From positions 1-22,049 of the forward strand of contig CADEDU010000021.1 of assembly GCA_902826155.1 (NCBI GenBank): DNA of 22,049 nt, in the 5' to 3' direction. Position numbers and translations under genes: made by a program. The notes beneath the pieces were generated by a model. The model was not told the DNA's origin. It ran no database searches and saw nothing but the letters and a program-made list of their open reading frames with translations. Below, piece after piece: positions 1 through 7,400 of this stretch. The first letter of the stretch is position 1. Every line of letters begins with the position of its first letter. This DNA is from an uncultured beta proteobacterium (GTDB taxonomy: Bacteria > Pseudomonadota > Gammaproteobacteria > Burkholderiales > SG8-39).

Positions 1-219
1 AACATCTTCGAGTACGACCACGTCAACACGATCATCGCCGCCGGCCGCGCCGATCTGTGCGCGCTCGCCCGTCCGCATCTGGCCGATCCGTTCTGGACGT
101 TCCATGCGGCGGCCGAGCAGCACTATGCCGACGTCGCATGGCCCAAGCCGTACTACATGGGGCGCGTGCAGCTGGAGCGCAATCTCGAGCGTGCCGCGCA
201 GTTGGCGCTGCAGGCGTAG
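1..219 (+). CDS. NADH:flavin oxidoreductase C-terminus (salicylyl-CoA 5-hydroxylase/reductase-like), 5'-truncated
   Basis: The gene enters from the left edge in frame 1 and ends at TAG 217-219, leaving 72 residues. The visible stretch ([20 protein letters not shown], then [14 protein letters not shown]) is the end of an old-yellow-enzyme-type (beta/alpha)8 barrel, where the 'GRADL.ALARP...DP' segment helps hold FMN. The tail with [16 protein letters not shown] resembles the C-terminus of bifunctional salicylyl-CoA 5-hydroxylase/2-aminobenzoyl-CoA monooxygenase-reductases. Those join an N-terminal FAD monooxygenase to this domain and act on aryl-CoA thioesters in the cytoplasm. The N-terminal domain is outside the window, so a stand-alone oxidoreductase is not excluded. 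The next gene starts 128 bases downstream on the same strand. Confidence 0.72.
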   Translation, partial: NIFEYDHVNTIIAAGRADLCALARPHLADPFWTFHAAAEQHYADVAWPKPYYMGRVQLERNLERAAQLALQA

Positions 220-347
220 CGTGCCGGCAATTCCCCAAACGCGCCGCCGCGTGTACGCCGAAGACTACGTTTCAAAGCGGCCGCAGAATCAAGTCACCTG
301 CGGACAGTCAAGGCCAGCGACAACCGAGCGGTGAAGAGGACGAAACC

Positions 348-1130
348 ATGGGCAAACCCGAGTCCACCGTGCGACCCGAACACATCGACGAAGCCGAATG
401 GGTGGTGCGGCTCGATTTGGCCGCGTGTTATCAGTTGTTCGACCATCTCGGCTGGATCGAAGGGATCTTCAATCACATCTCGGCGCGCGTGCCTGGCCCC
501 GAGCGGCACTACCTGGTCAATCCGTTCGGTCTGCACTACGCTGAGATCACCGCCTCGAACCTGATCAAGGTGGACGTCACCGGCAAGAACGTCGATGCGA
601 GTCGGTACAAGGGCAATCCGGCGGGGTTTGCGATTCACGGCGCGATTCACGCCGCGCGCGAAGATCTGCACTGTGTGATCCACACCCACACCACTGCCGG
701 CATGGCCGTTGCCATGAAGAAAGGCGGTCTCAAGCACGACGATTTCTACGGTGCGATCCTGGCCGGTGCGATCGCCTATCACGACTTCGAGGGCATCACG
801 GTGCGTGGCGACGAAGGTCCGCGGCTGATCCGCAGCCTCGGTGACAAAAGCCATCTCATCTTGCGCAATCATGGATTGCTCGCCGCCGGGCGCGACGTCG
901 CCGAAGCGTTCGTCAACTACTGGACGTTGCAGCGCGCGTGCGAAGTGCAGGTGGCAGCCGACTCGGTGCGCGGCGAGAACGTGGCGCTCGATCCGAAGAT
1001 CCACGCGCAGGTGGCCATCGATCGGCAGAGCATCGGCTCCAGTCCGGCGGTGATGCGCGCGTTCTTCGATGCGATGGTGCGCCGCATGGAGATGGCGCGC
1101 GAGCGGCGTTACGTCGACTGGCGATCGTAG
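348..1130 (+). CDS. Class II aldolase/adducin family protein
   Basis: The protein has 260 residues. ATG 348 is chosen because GAAGAGGA (332-339) lies 8 bases upstream and the class II aldolase homology begins just after it; the open frame upstream has no such signal. The zinc site is visible as CVIHTHTTAG (His112, His114) and LRNHGLL (His175). NPFGLHYAEITASNLIKVD carries Glu66 at the place of the catalytic acid of fuculose-phosphate aldolase. This subgroup (about 250-260 residues, 'F.HIS.R.PG' near the N-terminus) is common in proteobacterial catabolic clusters, and its substrates are rarely known; aldol cleavage, decarboxylation or dehydration are all possible. It lies 128 bases after the flavin oxidoreductase and may share its transcript. 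It ends facing the minus-strand DUF6445 gene. Confidence 0.9.
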   Translation: MGKPESTVRPEHIDEAEWVVRLDLAACYQLFDHLGWIEGIFNHISARVPGPERHYLVNPFGLHYAEITASNLIKVDVTGKNVDASRYKGNPAGFAIHGAIHAAREDLHCVIHTHTTAGMAVAMKKGGLKHDDFYGAILAGAIAYHDFEGITVRGDEGPRLIRSLGDKSHLILRNHGLLAAGRDVAEAFVNYWTLQRACEVQVAADSVRGENVALDPKIHAQVAIDRQSIGSSPAVMRAFFDAMVRRMEMARERRYVDWRS

Positions 1131-1141
1131 GCTATTCCAGC

Positions 1142-1159
1142 CGCGCCGCTCCCGGCGCG
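1142..1159. terminator. Hairpin filling the gap between convergent genes
   Basis: A perfect 7-bp inverted repeat CGCGCCG-CTCC-CGGCGCG occupies 18 of the 29 bases between the aldolase stop (1130) and the stop of the minus-strand gene (1160). It has no T-tract on either side, so it is at best a bidirectional terminator or 3'-end-stabilising stem. The call rests on position and symmetry only. Confidence 0.5.
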
Positions 1160-1885
1160 TCAGGGGTTCACCATCCAGAACGCGAGCGTCAAACGCGGAA
1201 ATTCGTAGAACGAGTCGATCGGGTGATCGGCAGCGTGGAAGAACTCCGACGGAAAAATCAACAGCCGTCCGGGGACCATATCGATCACGCCGATGCGTTC
1301 CCACCAGGTGTCGGCGCGTTCCATCCAGTAGTCCTGACCGGTCTCGACGATCACCGGATGCTGTTGTGAGAGCGCATCGAACTGCGCGTCACGCTGCAAC
1401 TGACCGGTCGGCTTGAAGCGAAAGAAGGACGTTCCGCCGGAGCACTCCGCCGCGCTGTTGAGGTAAACGATGCAGGTGAAAGACCGGCTGTTCGGCGTCA
1501 CGACATCGTGATGTGGCACCGCGTAGGAGGCCCGTTTCGGCTTGATCTGCATGAACCAGTTGACGTCCACCTGCGGGTCCTGCGGCCGCGTACGCATGCC
1601 GGTCAGGTGTTCGATGGCCTGGTGCGCGACGTCGATCATGCGATTCGGAAACCACACCGGAAAGCGCAGCCGGCAGTCGTAGTAGTCGACGAAGTTGCGT
1701 CCGCCTTGCACGTGTTTCCAGTTCGTCGCCGGTGCCGCACCGGCGATCGCTCGCGCCTGATCCGGATGCTTCAGGAAATCGTCGATCACCACCGCGTTGA
1801 CGCCGGGCACGCGCGCGTCCTTGATCGACAGGTCGGTGTTGACGTCGAACACCGCATCGAACAGAAATGGTTGGATCGGTTTCAT
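1160..1885 (-). CDS. DUF6445-type putative 2OG-Fe(II) oxygenase
   Basis: The protein has 241 residues, starting at ATG 1885. It has no signal peptide or membrane segment, so it is probably cytoplasmic. A jelly-roll non-haem iron site can be read: His125-x-Asp127 in VPHHDVVTP, His217 in EFFHAADH, and Arg231 in EFPRLTLAFW, the place where related enzymes bind the 2-oxoglutarate carboxylate. The phrases VIVETGQDYWMERADTWWER and VPGRLLIFPSEFFH fit the DUF6445 family as I remember it; that assignment is from memory. The substrate is unknown: a hydroxylase of a small molecule, amino acid or protein are all possible. It reads towards the aldolase, and its upstream side is a 258-base divergent region shared with the small gene at 2144. 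Confidence 0.78.
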   Translation of the reverse strand: MKPIQPFLFDAVFDVNTDLSIKDARVPGVNAVVIDDFLKHPDQARAIAGAAPATNWKHVQGGRNFVDYYDCRLRFPVWFPNRMIDVAHQAIEHLTGMRTRPQDPQVDVNWFMQIKPKRASYAVPHHDVVTPNSRSFTCIVYLNSAAECSGGTSFFRFKPTGQLQRDAQFDALSQQHPVIVETGQDYWMERADTWWERIGVIDMVPGRLLIFPSEFFHAADHPIDSFYEFPRLTLAFWMVNP

Positions 1886-2096
1886 GCGTCGAACCCGGTG
1901 TTGGATCGCGGCGGTGCGGCATGCGCCAGGCCGTGCGCGTAGCTGCTGCGAATGTTGTCGATTCGTTGCGACTGTGACCGAAGTCGAGCGCGTTGACGCC
2001 GCAGCGCAGATGCCGACCCGGCACGAAGCAATAGGGCATCAGCGCTATACAAAATTGACCCCTGTGCTGAACCGGCAGTGCGATGCTGGTGACATA

Positions 2097-2121
2097 GCAT
2101 CGATGCGCAGGCATCGATTGC
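2097..2121. promoter_or_regulatory. Tandem GCATCGAT-type palindromes before the small gene
   Basis: GCATCGATGC (2097-2106) is a perfect 10-bp palindrome. GCATCGATTGC (2111-2121) is an imperfect copy offset by 14 bases. Both lie in the 258-base region 1886-2143 between two divergent starts, ending 22 bases before ATG 2144. A weak -35-like TTGACC is at 2055-2060, with no convincing -10 at the right distance. The pair looks like a double operator, but CGATCG-like words are common in this genome, so chance is possible. I see nothing else of note in 1886-2143. Confidence 0.35.
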
Positions 2122-2143
2122 ACATCGCCACGGAGGCAGCACG

Positions 2144-2338
2144 ATGAACTTGCTCGATCCACGATTCAAGTACGTTCCTTCGGTCAAAACCAACGTTGCC
2201 GAAACCTTCGCGCGTTTCGGCTTCCGGCCTACGACCGAAGAGGAGCGCCGCGCCCGCCAATTGCGTCATCAACACGAACTCCAGGATCTTGCCGGGCGTA
2301 CCTTGACGCCGTCCGCCCACCCGTCGCATGCGGGCTAG
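2144..2338 (+). CDS. Small protein of unknown function (64 residues)
   Basis: ATG 2144 is preceded by a good ribosome site, CGGAGG (2131-2136), 7 bases upstream. The sequence opens MNLLDPRFKYVPSVKTNVAE, continues with TFARFGFRPTTEEERRARQL, and has a charged, probably helical tail ending HPSHAG. It has no signal peptide, membrane segment or cysteine. 'DPRF.YVP...T.....FARFGF.PTT..ERRARQ' resembles short uncharacterised proteins of Burkholderiales that I recall only loosely, so I assign no function. Support for a real gene is the ribosome site, the compact composition and the upstream palindromes. It ends 119 bases before the minus-strand Bug gene; no clear terminator lies between. Confidence 0.6.
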   Translation: MNLLDPRFKYVPSVKTNVAETFARFGFRPTTEEERRARQLRHQHELQDLAGRTLTPSAHPSHAG

Positions 2339-2457
2339 ATACCCCTGAACGATCGCCGGGCCAAGCGATTCGCAGCGCTGCCGGCCGATCCACTCAATCG
2401 CCATCGACCGCTGCACGATCGGGCCAGCGACGCACAAGGATCGGTAGTCGGCGCGCG

Positions 2458-3438
2458 TCATTCCAGCCGCGCGTTGGCATCCTTGGCGATCCGTGCGAAT
2501 CGCTGGATCTCGCCGCGGAGGTAGCTGGCGTATTCGGCGGTCGTGCTGCCCAGCGGCTCGGCACCTTGTGCGGCCAGCTTGGCCCGCACCTCGGTACTTG
2601 CAACCGCCTTGTTGAACTCCGCGTTGAGCCGGTCGATCACCGGCTGCGGCGTCCCGGTCGGTACCAGCACCCCCTGCCATGCGCTCATCTCGAAGTTCGG
2701 CATCACCGTTTCGTTGAAAGTCGGCACCTCGGGCATCAGCGTCGAGCGCTTGGGCATGGCCACGGCGAGCGCGCGCAGACGACCTTCGCGAACGAACGGC
2801 AGCGGCGTGTTGATCGTGTCGATCATGAACTGCGCCTGACCGCTCACCACGTCGGCGATCGCCGGCGCGCTGCCCTTGTAGGGGATGTGTGTCGCGTCGA
2901 TGCCCATCTCCTTGACGAACGCTGCCCCAGCAAGATGCGTGACCACGCCGGTCCCCGATGAGGCGTAGTTGAGCTTGCCCTTCTGCGCTTTAGCGTAGGC
3001 CACGAAATCGCCCACGGTTTTCGCCGGCACGTTGGCGTTCACCACCAGGATCAGCGGCACCGTGGCTACCAGCGCCACCGGCGCGAAATCCTTCAACACG
3101 TCGTAGCCGAGCTTGGTGTAGATCGCCGGTGCGATCGTTACGCCCGAGGTGTTGTAGAGAATCGTGTAGCCGTCGGGCTGGGCCTTGGCGACGAACTCGC
3201 TGCCGATGTTGCCGCCGCCGCCGGCGCGATTCTCGACCACCACCTGCTGGCCGAGTTGCTCGGCCACCTTCATGGCGATGACGCGCCCGACCAGATCGGT
3301 CGGTCCGCCCGGCGGGAACGCAACCACCATGCGAATCGGCTTGTTCGGATACGCAGTGCTGCCTTGCGCCAGCGCCTGCCACGATACGGCAGTGCACCCT
3401 GCCAGCACCATCGTCAGCACGAACTTCATCTGTCTCAC
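2458..3438 (-). CDS. Bug family (TctC-like) tripartite tricarboxylate transporter substrate-binding protein
   Basis: A periplasmic receptor of 326 residues. GTG 3438 is preferred because GGAGAG (3448-3443) sits 4 bases upstream; ATG 3429 (MKFVLT) is the alternative. The signal sequence FVLTMVLAGCTAVSWQALAQ can be read as signal peptidase I cleavage after ALA or, through LAGC, as a lipobox. Family landmarks in order: YPNKPIRMVVAFPPGGPTD, VVVENRAGGGGNIGSEFVA, a QPDGYTIL loop, YASSGTGVVTHLAG, IPYKGSAPAIADVVSGQ, and MPEVPTFNE. Bug proteins bind carboxylates or small polar metabolites between two lobes. The gene starts 21 bases after the amidohydrolase stop, so the two form an operon, and the ligand may be the amidohydrolase's substrate. 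No TctA/TctB membrane genes are in the window. Confidence 0.95.
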   Translation of the reverse strand: MRQMKFVLTMVLAGCTAVSWQALAQGSTAYPNKPIRMVVAFPPGGPTDLVGRVIAMKVAEQLGQQVVVENRAGGGGNIGSEFVAKAQPDGYTILYNTSGVTIAPAIYTKLGYDVLKDFAPVALVATVPLILVVNANVPAKTVGDFVAYAKAQKGKLNYASSGTGVVTHLAGAAFVKEMGIDATHIPYKGSAPAIADVVSGQAQFMIDTINTPLPFVREGRLRALAVAMPKRSTLMPEVPTFNETVMPNFEMSAWQGVLVPTGTPQPVIDRLNAEFNKAVASTEVRAKLAAQGAEPLGSTTAEYASYLRGEIQRFARIAKDANARLE

Positions 3439-3459
3439 TTAACTCTCCATTGAACAGTG

Positions 3460-5148
3460 CTACTGCAGAAATCGATCGATCAACTGGCCGGGACCGGCAC
3501 CGAGCGGCGCGTAGTTCGATCCGTCGAACACGCGCGTGCCGTTGACCCACACGCCGTGCACGCCACGCGGTCGGCGGATCAAGCGCGCACCGCCGCCGGG
3601 CAGATCGGCCACACGCTCGACCTTGGAGATACCGACCGTGGCCGGATCGAACAGCAGCATGTCGGCCCAGCAGCCGATGCGCAATTCGCCGCGATCGGGA
3701 ATGCGGTACTTGCGCGCCGGATCGCTGGTCAGGCGGCGGATGCCTTCGGCCAGCGTGAACACTTTCTGGTCACGCACCCAGTGGCCCAGCAGATGCAAGC
3801 CGAAGCCGGCATCGCACAGGAACTTCAAGTGCGCACCCGCATCCGACAGTGAAATCACGCCGGCGCGATGCGATATCAGCGGCGCCACGCCGCGATCGTC
3901 GTTGTTGTAGAACTTGCCGACGTAAGTGGTCTGCAGATCGTCGGCGAGCGCGAGATCGAAGAACACGTCGACCGGATCCTTGCCCTGCGCCTGCGCGATC
4001 GCGGCGATGCTCTGCCCTTCATGCGCGGCCAGCCCTGCGTCGCCCACGGTGCTGACTTCGATGATGTGCCAGTTGCCGGTGAAGATGATCCCGGTGCGCG
4101 GGTTGGCGAGATTTGCGCGAAACGACTCGCGGAAGGCCGGGTCACGATAGATCGCCGCACGCGCGTTCTCATCGACATTGCGCACTCGATCGAACGCGCT
4201 GTGACTGTAGAGCGCGTACGGATCGCGCAGATCGAACAGGAACGACAGCGGCTGGCAGGTCGACTGGATGTAGAGCTCGTGGCCGCGGTCGATCGCCTGG
4301 GCGCAATAGTCGTAATAGGTCTTGGCGAGATCGGGTTCGGCCTGGTTGTACATCGTGCGCACGGTGGAGATGAAACCAGGACGGCCGGTCTTCTCCACCA
4401 GCCCTTCCATGTACTGCGGCGTCGCGCGCGTGCCGGTGGCCAGCATGAACACCCCGCGCTTGTGCTCGCCCAGCACGCCGATCAGCGCGTGCAGCTCTTC
4501 GTCGGTGGCCAGCGTCGATGGCATCGGCAGGCCGCCCCAGCCCGAGTGGTTCGGCGAGAACGACGAAGCGAAGCCGATCGCCCCGGCCTGCAGGGCCTCG
4601 TGCACGGCGGCCTTCATCGCATCGAGCTCGGCGGGCGTGACCTCGGCACGTTTGGCGGCGTCGGGCCCCAGCACGGCACCGCGGATCGTCGAGTGCTGCG
4701 CGAACACGGCGACGTTCAGATACGGCCGCTGGCGACGCACCATCGCCATGAATTCGGGAAACGATTCGAACTCCCAGCGTGTGCCCGCTTCGAGCGCCGC
4801 CAGTTCCATGCCTTCGACGACCGACAGATTCCTGAGCGTCAGATCGCGCATCGTCGGCGCGCATGGCGCAATCCCGAAACCACAATTGCCCATGACCACG
4901 GTGGTCACGCCAAGCGATGGCGAGGGGGACAGCGTGGCGTCCCAGGTGATCTGCGCGTCGTAGTGGGTGTGCAGATCGACGATGCCCGGCGCGAGTGCCA
5001 GCCCACCCGCGTCGATCGTTTCGCGCGCGGTGTCCGTCACCTTGCCGATCGCCGCGATCCGACCGCCTTGTACCGCGATGTCTCCCGCCTGCGGCGCGCT
5101 GCCCAATCCGTCGAAGATCGTCGCGCCGCGAATGACCAGATCATGCAT
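3460..5148 (-). CDS. Amidohydrolase family protein, N-acyl-D-amino-acid deacylase-like
   Basis: The protein has 562 residues. ATG 5148 (MHDLVIRGATIFDG) is chosen over an upstream ATG because it opens the standard amidohydrolase beta-sandwich and has GAGG 9 bases upstream. The TIM-barrel metal motif is LAPGIVDLHTHYDAQ (His60, His62), followed by the Cys of VMGNCGFGIAPC (Cys89), which D-aminoacylases use as a metal ligand. SDAGAHLKFLCDAGFG near the C-terminus supplies the late aspartate. The canonical D-aminoacylase histidine motifs in the middle are not obvious: ATGTRATPQY and IQSTCQPLSF stand there instead. It probably hydrolyses an amide, N-acyl amino acid or cyclic imide in the cytoplasm. 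It is transcribed ahead of the Bug receptor and divergently from the molybdoenzyme. Confidence 0.9.
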   Translation of the reverse strand: MHDLVIRGATIFDGLGSAPQAGDIAVQGGRIAAIGKVTDTARETIDAGGLALAPGIVDLHTHYDAQITWDATLSPSPSLGVTTVVMGNCGFGIAPCAPTMRDLTLRNLSVVEGMELAALEAGTRWEFESFPEFMAMVRRQRPYLNVAVFAQHSTIRGAVLGPDAAKRAEVTPAELDAMKAAVHEALQAGAIGFASSFSPNHSGWGGLPMPSTLATDEELHALIGVLGEHKRGVFMLATGTRATPQYMEGLVEKTGRPGFISTVRTMYNQAEPDLAKTYYDYCAQAIDRGHELYIQSTCQPLSFLFDLRDPYALYSHSAFDRVRNVDENARAAIYRDPAFRESFRANLANPRTGIIFTGNWHIIEVSTVGDAGLAAHEGQSIAAIAQAQGKDPVDVFFDLALADDLQTTYVGKFYNNDDRGVAPLISHRAGVISLSDAGAHLKFLCDAGFGLHLLGHWVRDQKVFTLAEGIRRLTSDPARKYRIPDRGELRIGCWADMLLFDPATVGISKVERVADLPGGGARLIRRPRGVHGVWVNGTRVFDGSNYAPLGAGPGQLIDRFLQ

Positions 5149-5252
5149 GCCTTGTCGCCTCGTTCGTTGAGTGGCTGCGATTTTGCGCTGATGGCGGCAA
5201 TCGTGCATTTGCGGTGAAATGTGACGCGGACCTTTCCGCGCGGGAGCCTTCG
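5149..5252. promoter_or_regulatory. Divergent intergenic region with hairpin next to a ribosome site
   Basis: These 104 bases must hold promoters for the amidohydrolase (minus) and the molybdoenzyme (plus); I could not pick convincing -35/-10 pairs. A perfect inverted repeat, CGCGGA-CCTT-TCCGCG (5225-5240), ends one base before the GGGAG (5242-5246) that serves ATG 5253. In RNA this stem would sit directly against the ribosome site, and in DNA it could be an operator. Confidence 0.4.
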
Positions 5253-7382
5253 ATGAGCGCACCGTCATCAACCATCGTTCCCACCACCTGCTGGGAATGC
5301 AGCACGCTGTGCGGGGCGCTGGCTACGGTTCGCGACGGGCGCGTAACTGAGGTCTTGCCCAACGCCGCACATCCGACTTCACAGGGTGCGTTCTGCGTGA
5401 AAGGCATGCGCGGCCTGCCCGAGTCGACCTATGGCGCGGGGCGAATCGTGCATCCGATGCGCCGCGTCGGGCCGCGCGGCAGCGGCCAGTTCGAACGGAT
5501 CTCTTGGGATGCGGCGCTCGATGCCATGGCCGAGGGCATGGCCCGCGCACGTGCCGAGCACGGCCCGCTGGCGATCGCTGGGGCGGTAAGCGGCGCGTTC
5601 TTCAGCCGCGGCGCGATCGTGGCGCTGCTGATGCGTTCGATCGGTTCGCCCAACTGGATGATCAACCAGGATCTGTGCGGCGGCTGTCGCGGCGTGAGCG
5701 ACATGATCACCGGCCTGAACATCACTGGCGGCGAAGAGATCGACTACGCCGCATCCGTGTTGATCGTCGGTGCCAATCCGCACGCAGCCAATCCGATCCA
5801 ATGGGCGCGCATCAAGAAAGCGAAGGCCCGTGGCGCGCGCATCGTGGTGATCGATCCGTTCCGCACGCCGGCGAGCGATCTCGCCGATCTATGGCTGCGC
5901 CCGCGCCCGGGCACCGATGCCGCGATCGCGCTGGCGATGATCCATCTGCTCATTGCCCGGCAGCGCTACGACGCCGCATTCGTGCGCGAGTGGTGTCACG
6001 GTATCGAGGCGTTAGCCGACCGGGCCGCACGCTATTCGCCCGCGCGTGCTGCCGAGCTGTCCGGTGTGAGTGCGGCTGAGATCGAGGCTGCGGCGATGCA
6101 TTACGCCGAAGGGCCGGCGACGTTCGTCAGCGGCCACGGCATCGATGCGATGTCGAACGGCGTGCAGACGTTCCGCGCGTTCCATGCGCTGGTTGCGATC
6201 TCGGGAAATGTCGACCGGCGTGGCGGTAACCGGCGTGCGAAGCGCCCGCGTGGCATGAAAAGCTATCTCGATCTGCTGCACGAGCCGTCGTTGCGGCTGC
6301 CGCCCGAAGTCGAACAGCAGACGCTCGGCGCAGCGCAGTTTCCGCTGTGGGCCGGGCCGCAGGGCTGGCAGACCGCGTGCCACAACCCGACGGTAATCGA
6401 GGCGATCCTGCGCGGCCAGCCCTATCCGGTGCGTGCGTTGTACGTGAGCGGCGTGAACATCGCCGTCACGTATCCGGATTCCGCGCGCACGATGGCGGCG
6501 TTGCGGTCGCTCGATTTTCTCGCCGTGGCCACGCACACCATGACACCGACCGCGGCGCTGGCCGACATCGTTCTGCCGAAGACAACCGGTCTGGAGGAGG
6601 AAGAGGTCACCGTGCAACAGCAGGGGCCGACGGTGGTGTACACCGCGCCGGTGATCGCCCCGCAAGGCGAGGCACGCTGCGATCTGGCGATCGCGCGCGG
6701 GCTGATCGATCGTCTGGCACAACGCGGCGCCCTCACGCACGACGTGCTGCCATGGCGAACCCAGCGCGAACTCAACGAGTACCTGCTCGGCGATTCAGGG
6801 CCCACCATCGACGCGCTTGCGCAGACCGGCTACGCCACGTTCGATTACGCGATGGGCGATTTCGCCAACCAGCGCTTCAACACGCCCACCGGCAAGATCG
6901 AGCTGTATTCCGAGCGCTGCGCACAGCATGGTCTGGATCCGTTGCCCGACTACGTGCCCCTTGCGCGTACTGCACAGGCCGATCCGGCGTTTCCGTTGCT
7001 GCTGCAAACCGGCGCACGCGAGAAGGCGTATCACCACTCGCGTTTTCGCGAGCAGGCATGGGCGAAGAAGATGTCGCCCGATCCACTGGCGCGGTTGCAT
7101 CCGCACACCGCGACCTCGCTCGGGCTGCAGAGCGGCGAATGGATCTGGATGGAGACGCGCGGCGGACCGGGACGCTGTCGGCTCAAGGTCGACGTGAACG
7201 AGCGCACCCCGGTCGGATTGCTGGTCACGGGCATGGGCTGGTGGCGCCCCGACGCGCCGGCGCCGCAGTTCGGCGCGCTCGATGTCAACGTGAATGCGGC
7301 GCTCAGCTACGCCGGTCCGTACGATCCGATGTCCGGTTCGCCCGACTCGCGCGCGATTCCGTGCCGGATCGAGCGCTGCTGA
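5253..7382 (+). CDS. Molybdopterin-dependent oxidoreductase with [4Fe-4S] domain (DMSO-reductase superfamily)
   Basis: The protein has 709 residues. ATG 5253 follows GGGAG (5242-5246) by 6 bases. The N-terminal cluster motif is Cys13-x2-Cys16-x3-Cys20-x27-Cys48 (TTCWECSTLCGA then GAFCVKG). There is no twin-arginine leader, so it should be cytoplasmic. Later landmarks are QFERISWDAALD, the metal-ligand region NQDLCGGCRGVSD (Cys142, Cys145), VLIVGANPHAANP, RIVVIDPFRTP, ADLWLRPRPGTDAA, ADIVLPKTTGLEEEEVTVQ, and the C-terminal dinucleotide-binding domain (LLLQTGAREKAYHHS, then LARLHPHTA). Cys142 lies where the family ligates Mo or W. No small electron-transfer subunit is adjacent. The substrate is unknown; relatives oxidise or transform small organic compounds. 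Confidence 0.92.
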   Translation: MSAPSSTIVPTTCWECSTLCGALATVRDGRVTEVLPNAAHPTSQGAFCVKGMRGLPESTYGAGRIVHPMRRVGPRGSGQFERISWDAALDAMAEGMARARAEHGPLAIAGAVSGAFFSRGAIVALLMRSIGSPNWMINQDLCGGCRGVSDMITGLNITGGEEIDYAASVLIVGANPHAANPIQWARIKKAKARGARIVVIDPFRTPASDLADLWLRPRPGTDAAIALAMIHLLIARQRYDAAFVREWCHGIEALADRAARYSPARAAELSGVSAAEIEAAAMHYAEGPATFVSGHGIDAMSNGVQTFRAFHALVAISGNVDRRGGNRRAKRPRGMKSYLDLLHEPSLRLPPEVEQQTLGAAQFPLWAGPQGWQTACHNPTVIEAILRGQPYPVRALYVSGVNIAVTYPDSARTMAALRSLDFLAVATHTMTPTAALADIVLPKTTGLEEEEVTVQQQGPTVVYTAPVIAPQGEARCDLAIARGLIDRLAQRGALTHDVLPWRTQRELNEYLLGDSGPTIDALAQTGYATFDYAMGDFANQRFNTPTGKIELYSERCAQHGLDPLPDYVPLARTAQADPAFPLLLQTGAREKAYHHSRFREQAWAKKMSPDPLARLHPHTATSLGLQSGEWIWMETRGGPGRCRLKVDVNERTPVGLLVTGMGWWRPDAPAPQFGALDVNVNAALSYAGPYDPMSGSPDSRAIPCRIERC

Positions 7383-7400
7383 CGGTTACTTAGAGGTTCG

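Noticed and set aside
57..347. Upstream extension of the aldolase frame to 57
   Set aside because: It overlaps the preceding gene in another frame and has no homology; the ribosome site at 332-339 supports ATG 348.
3868..5217. 449-codon open frame antisense to the amidohydrolase
   Set aside because: It has no ribosome site and no domain pattern, and it lies fully over a gene with clear motifs.
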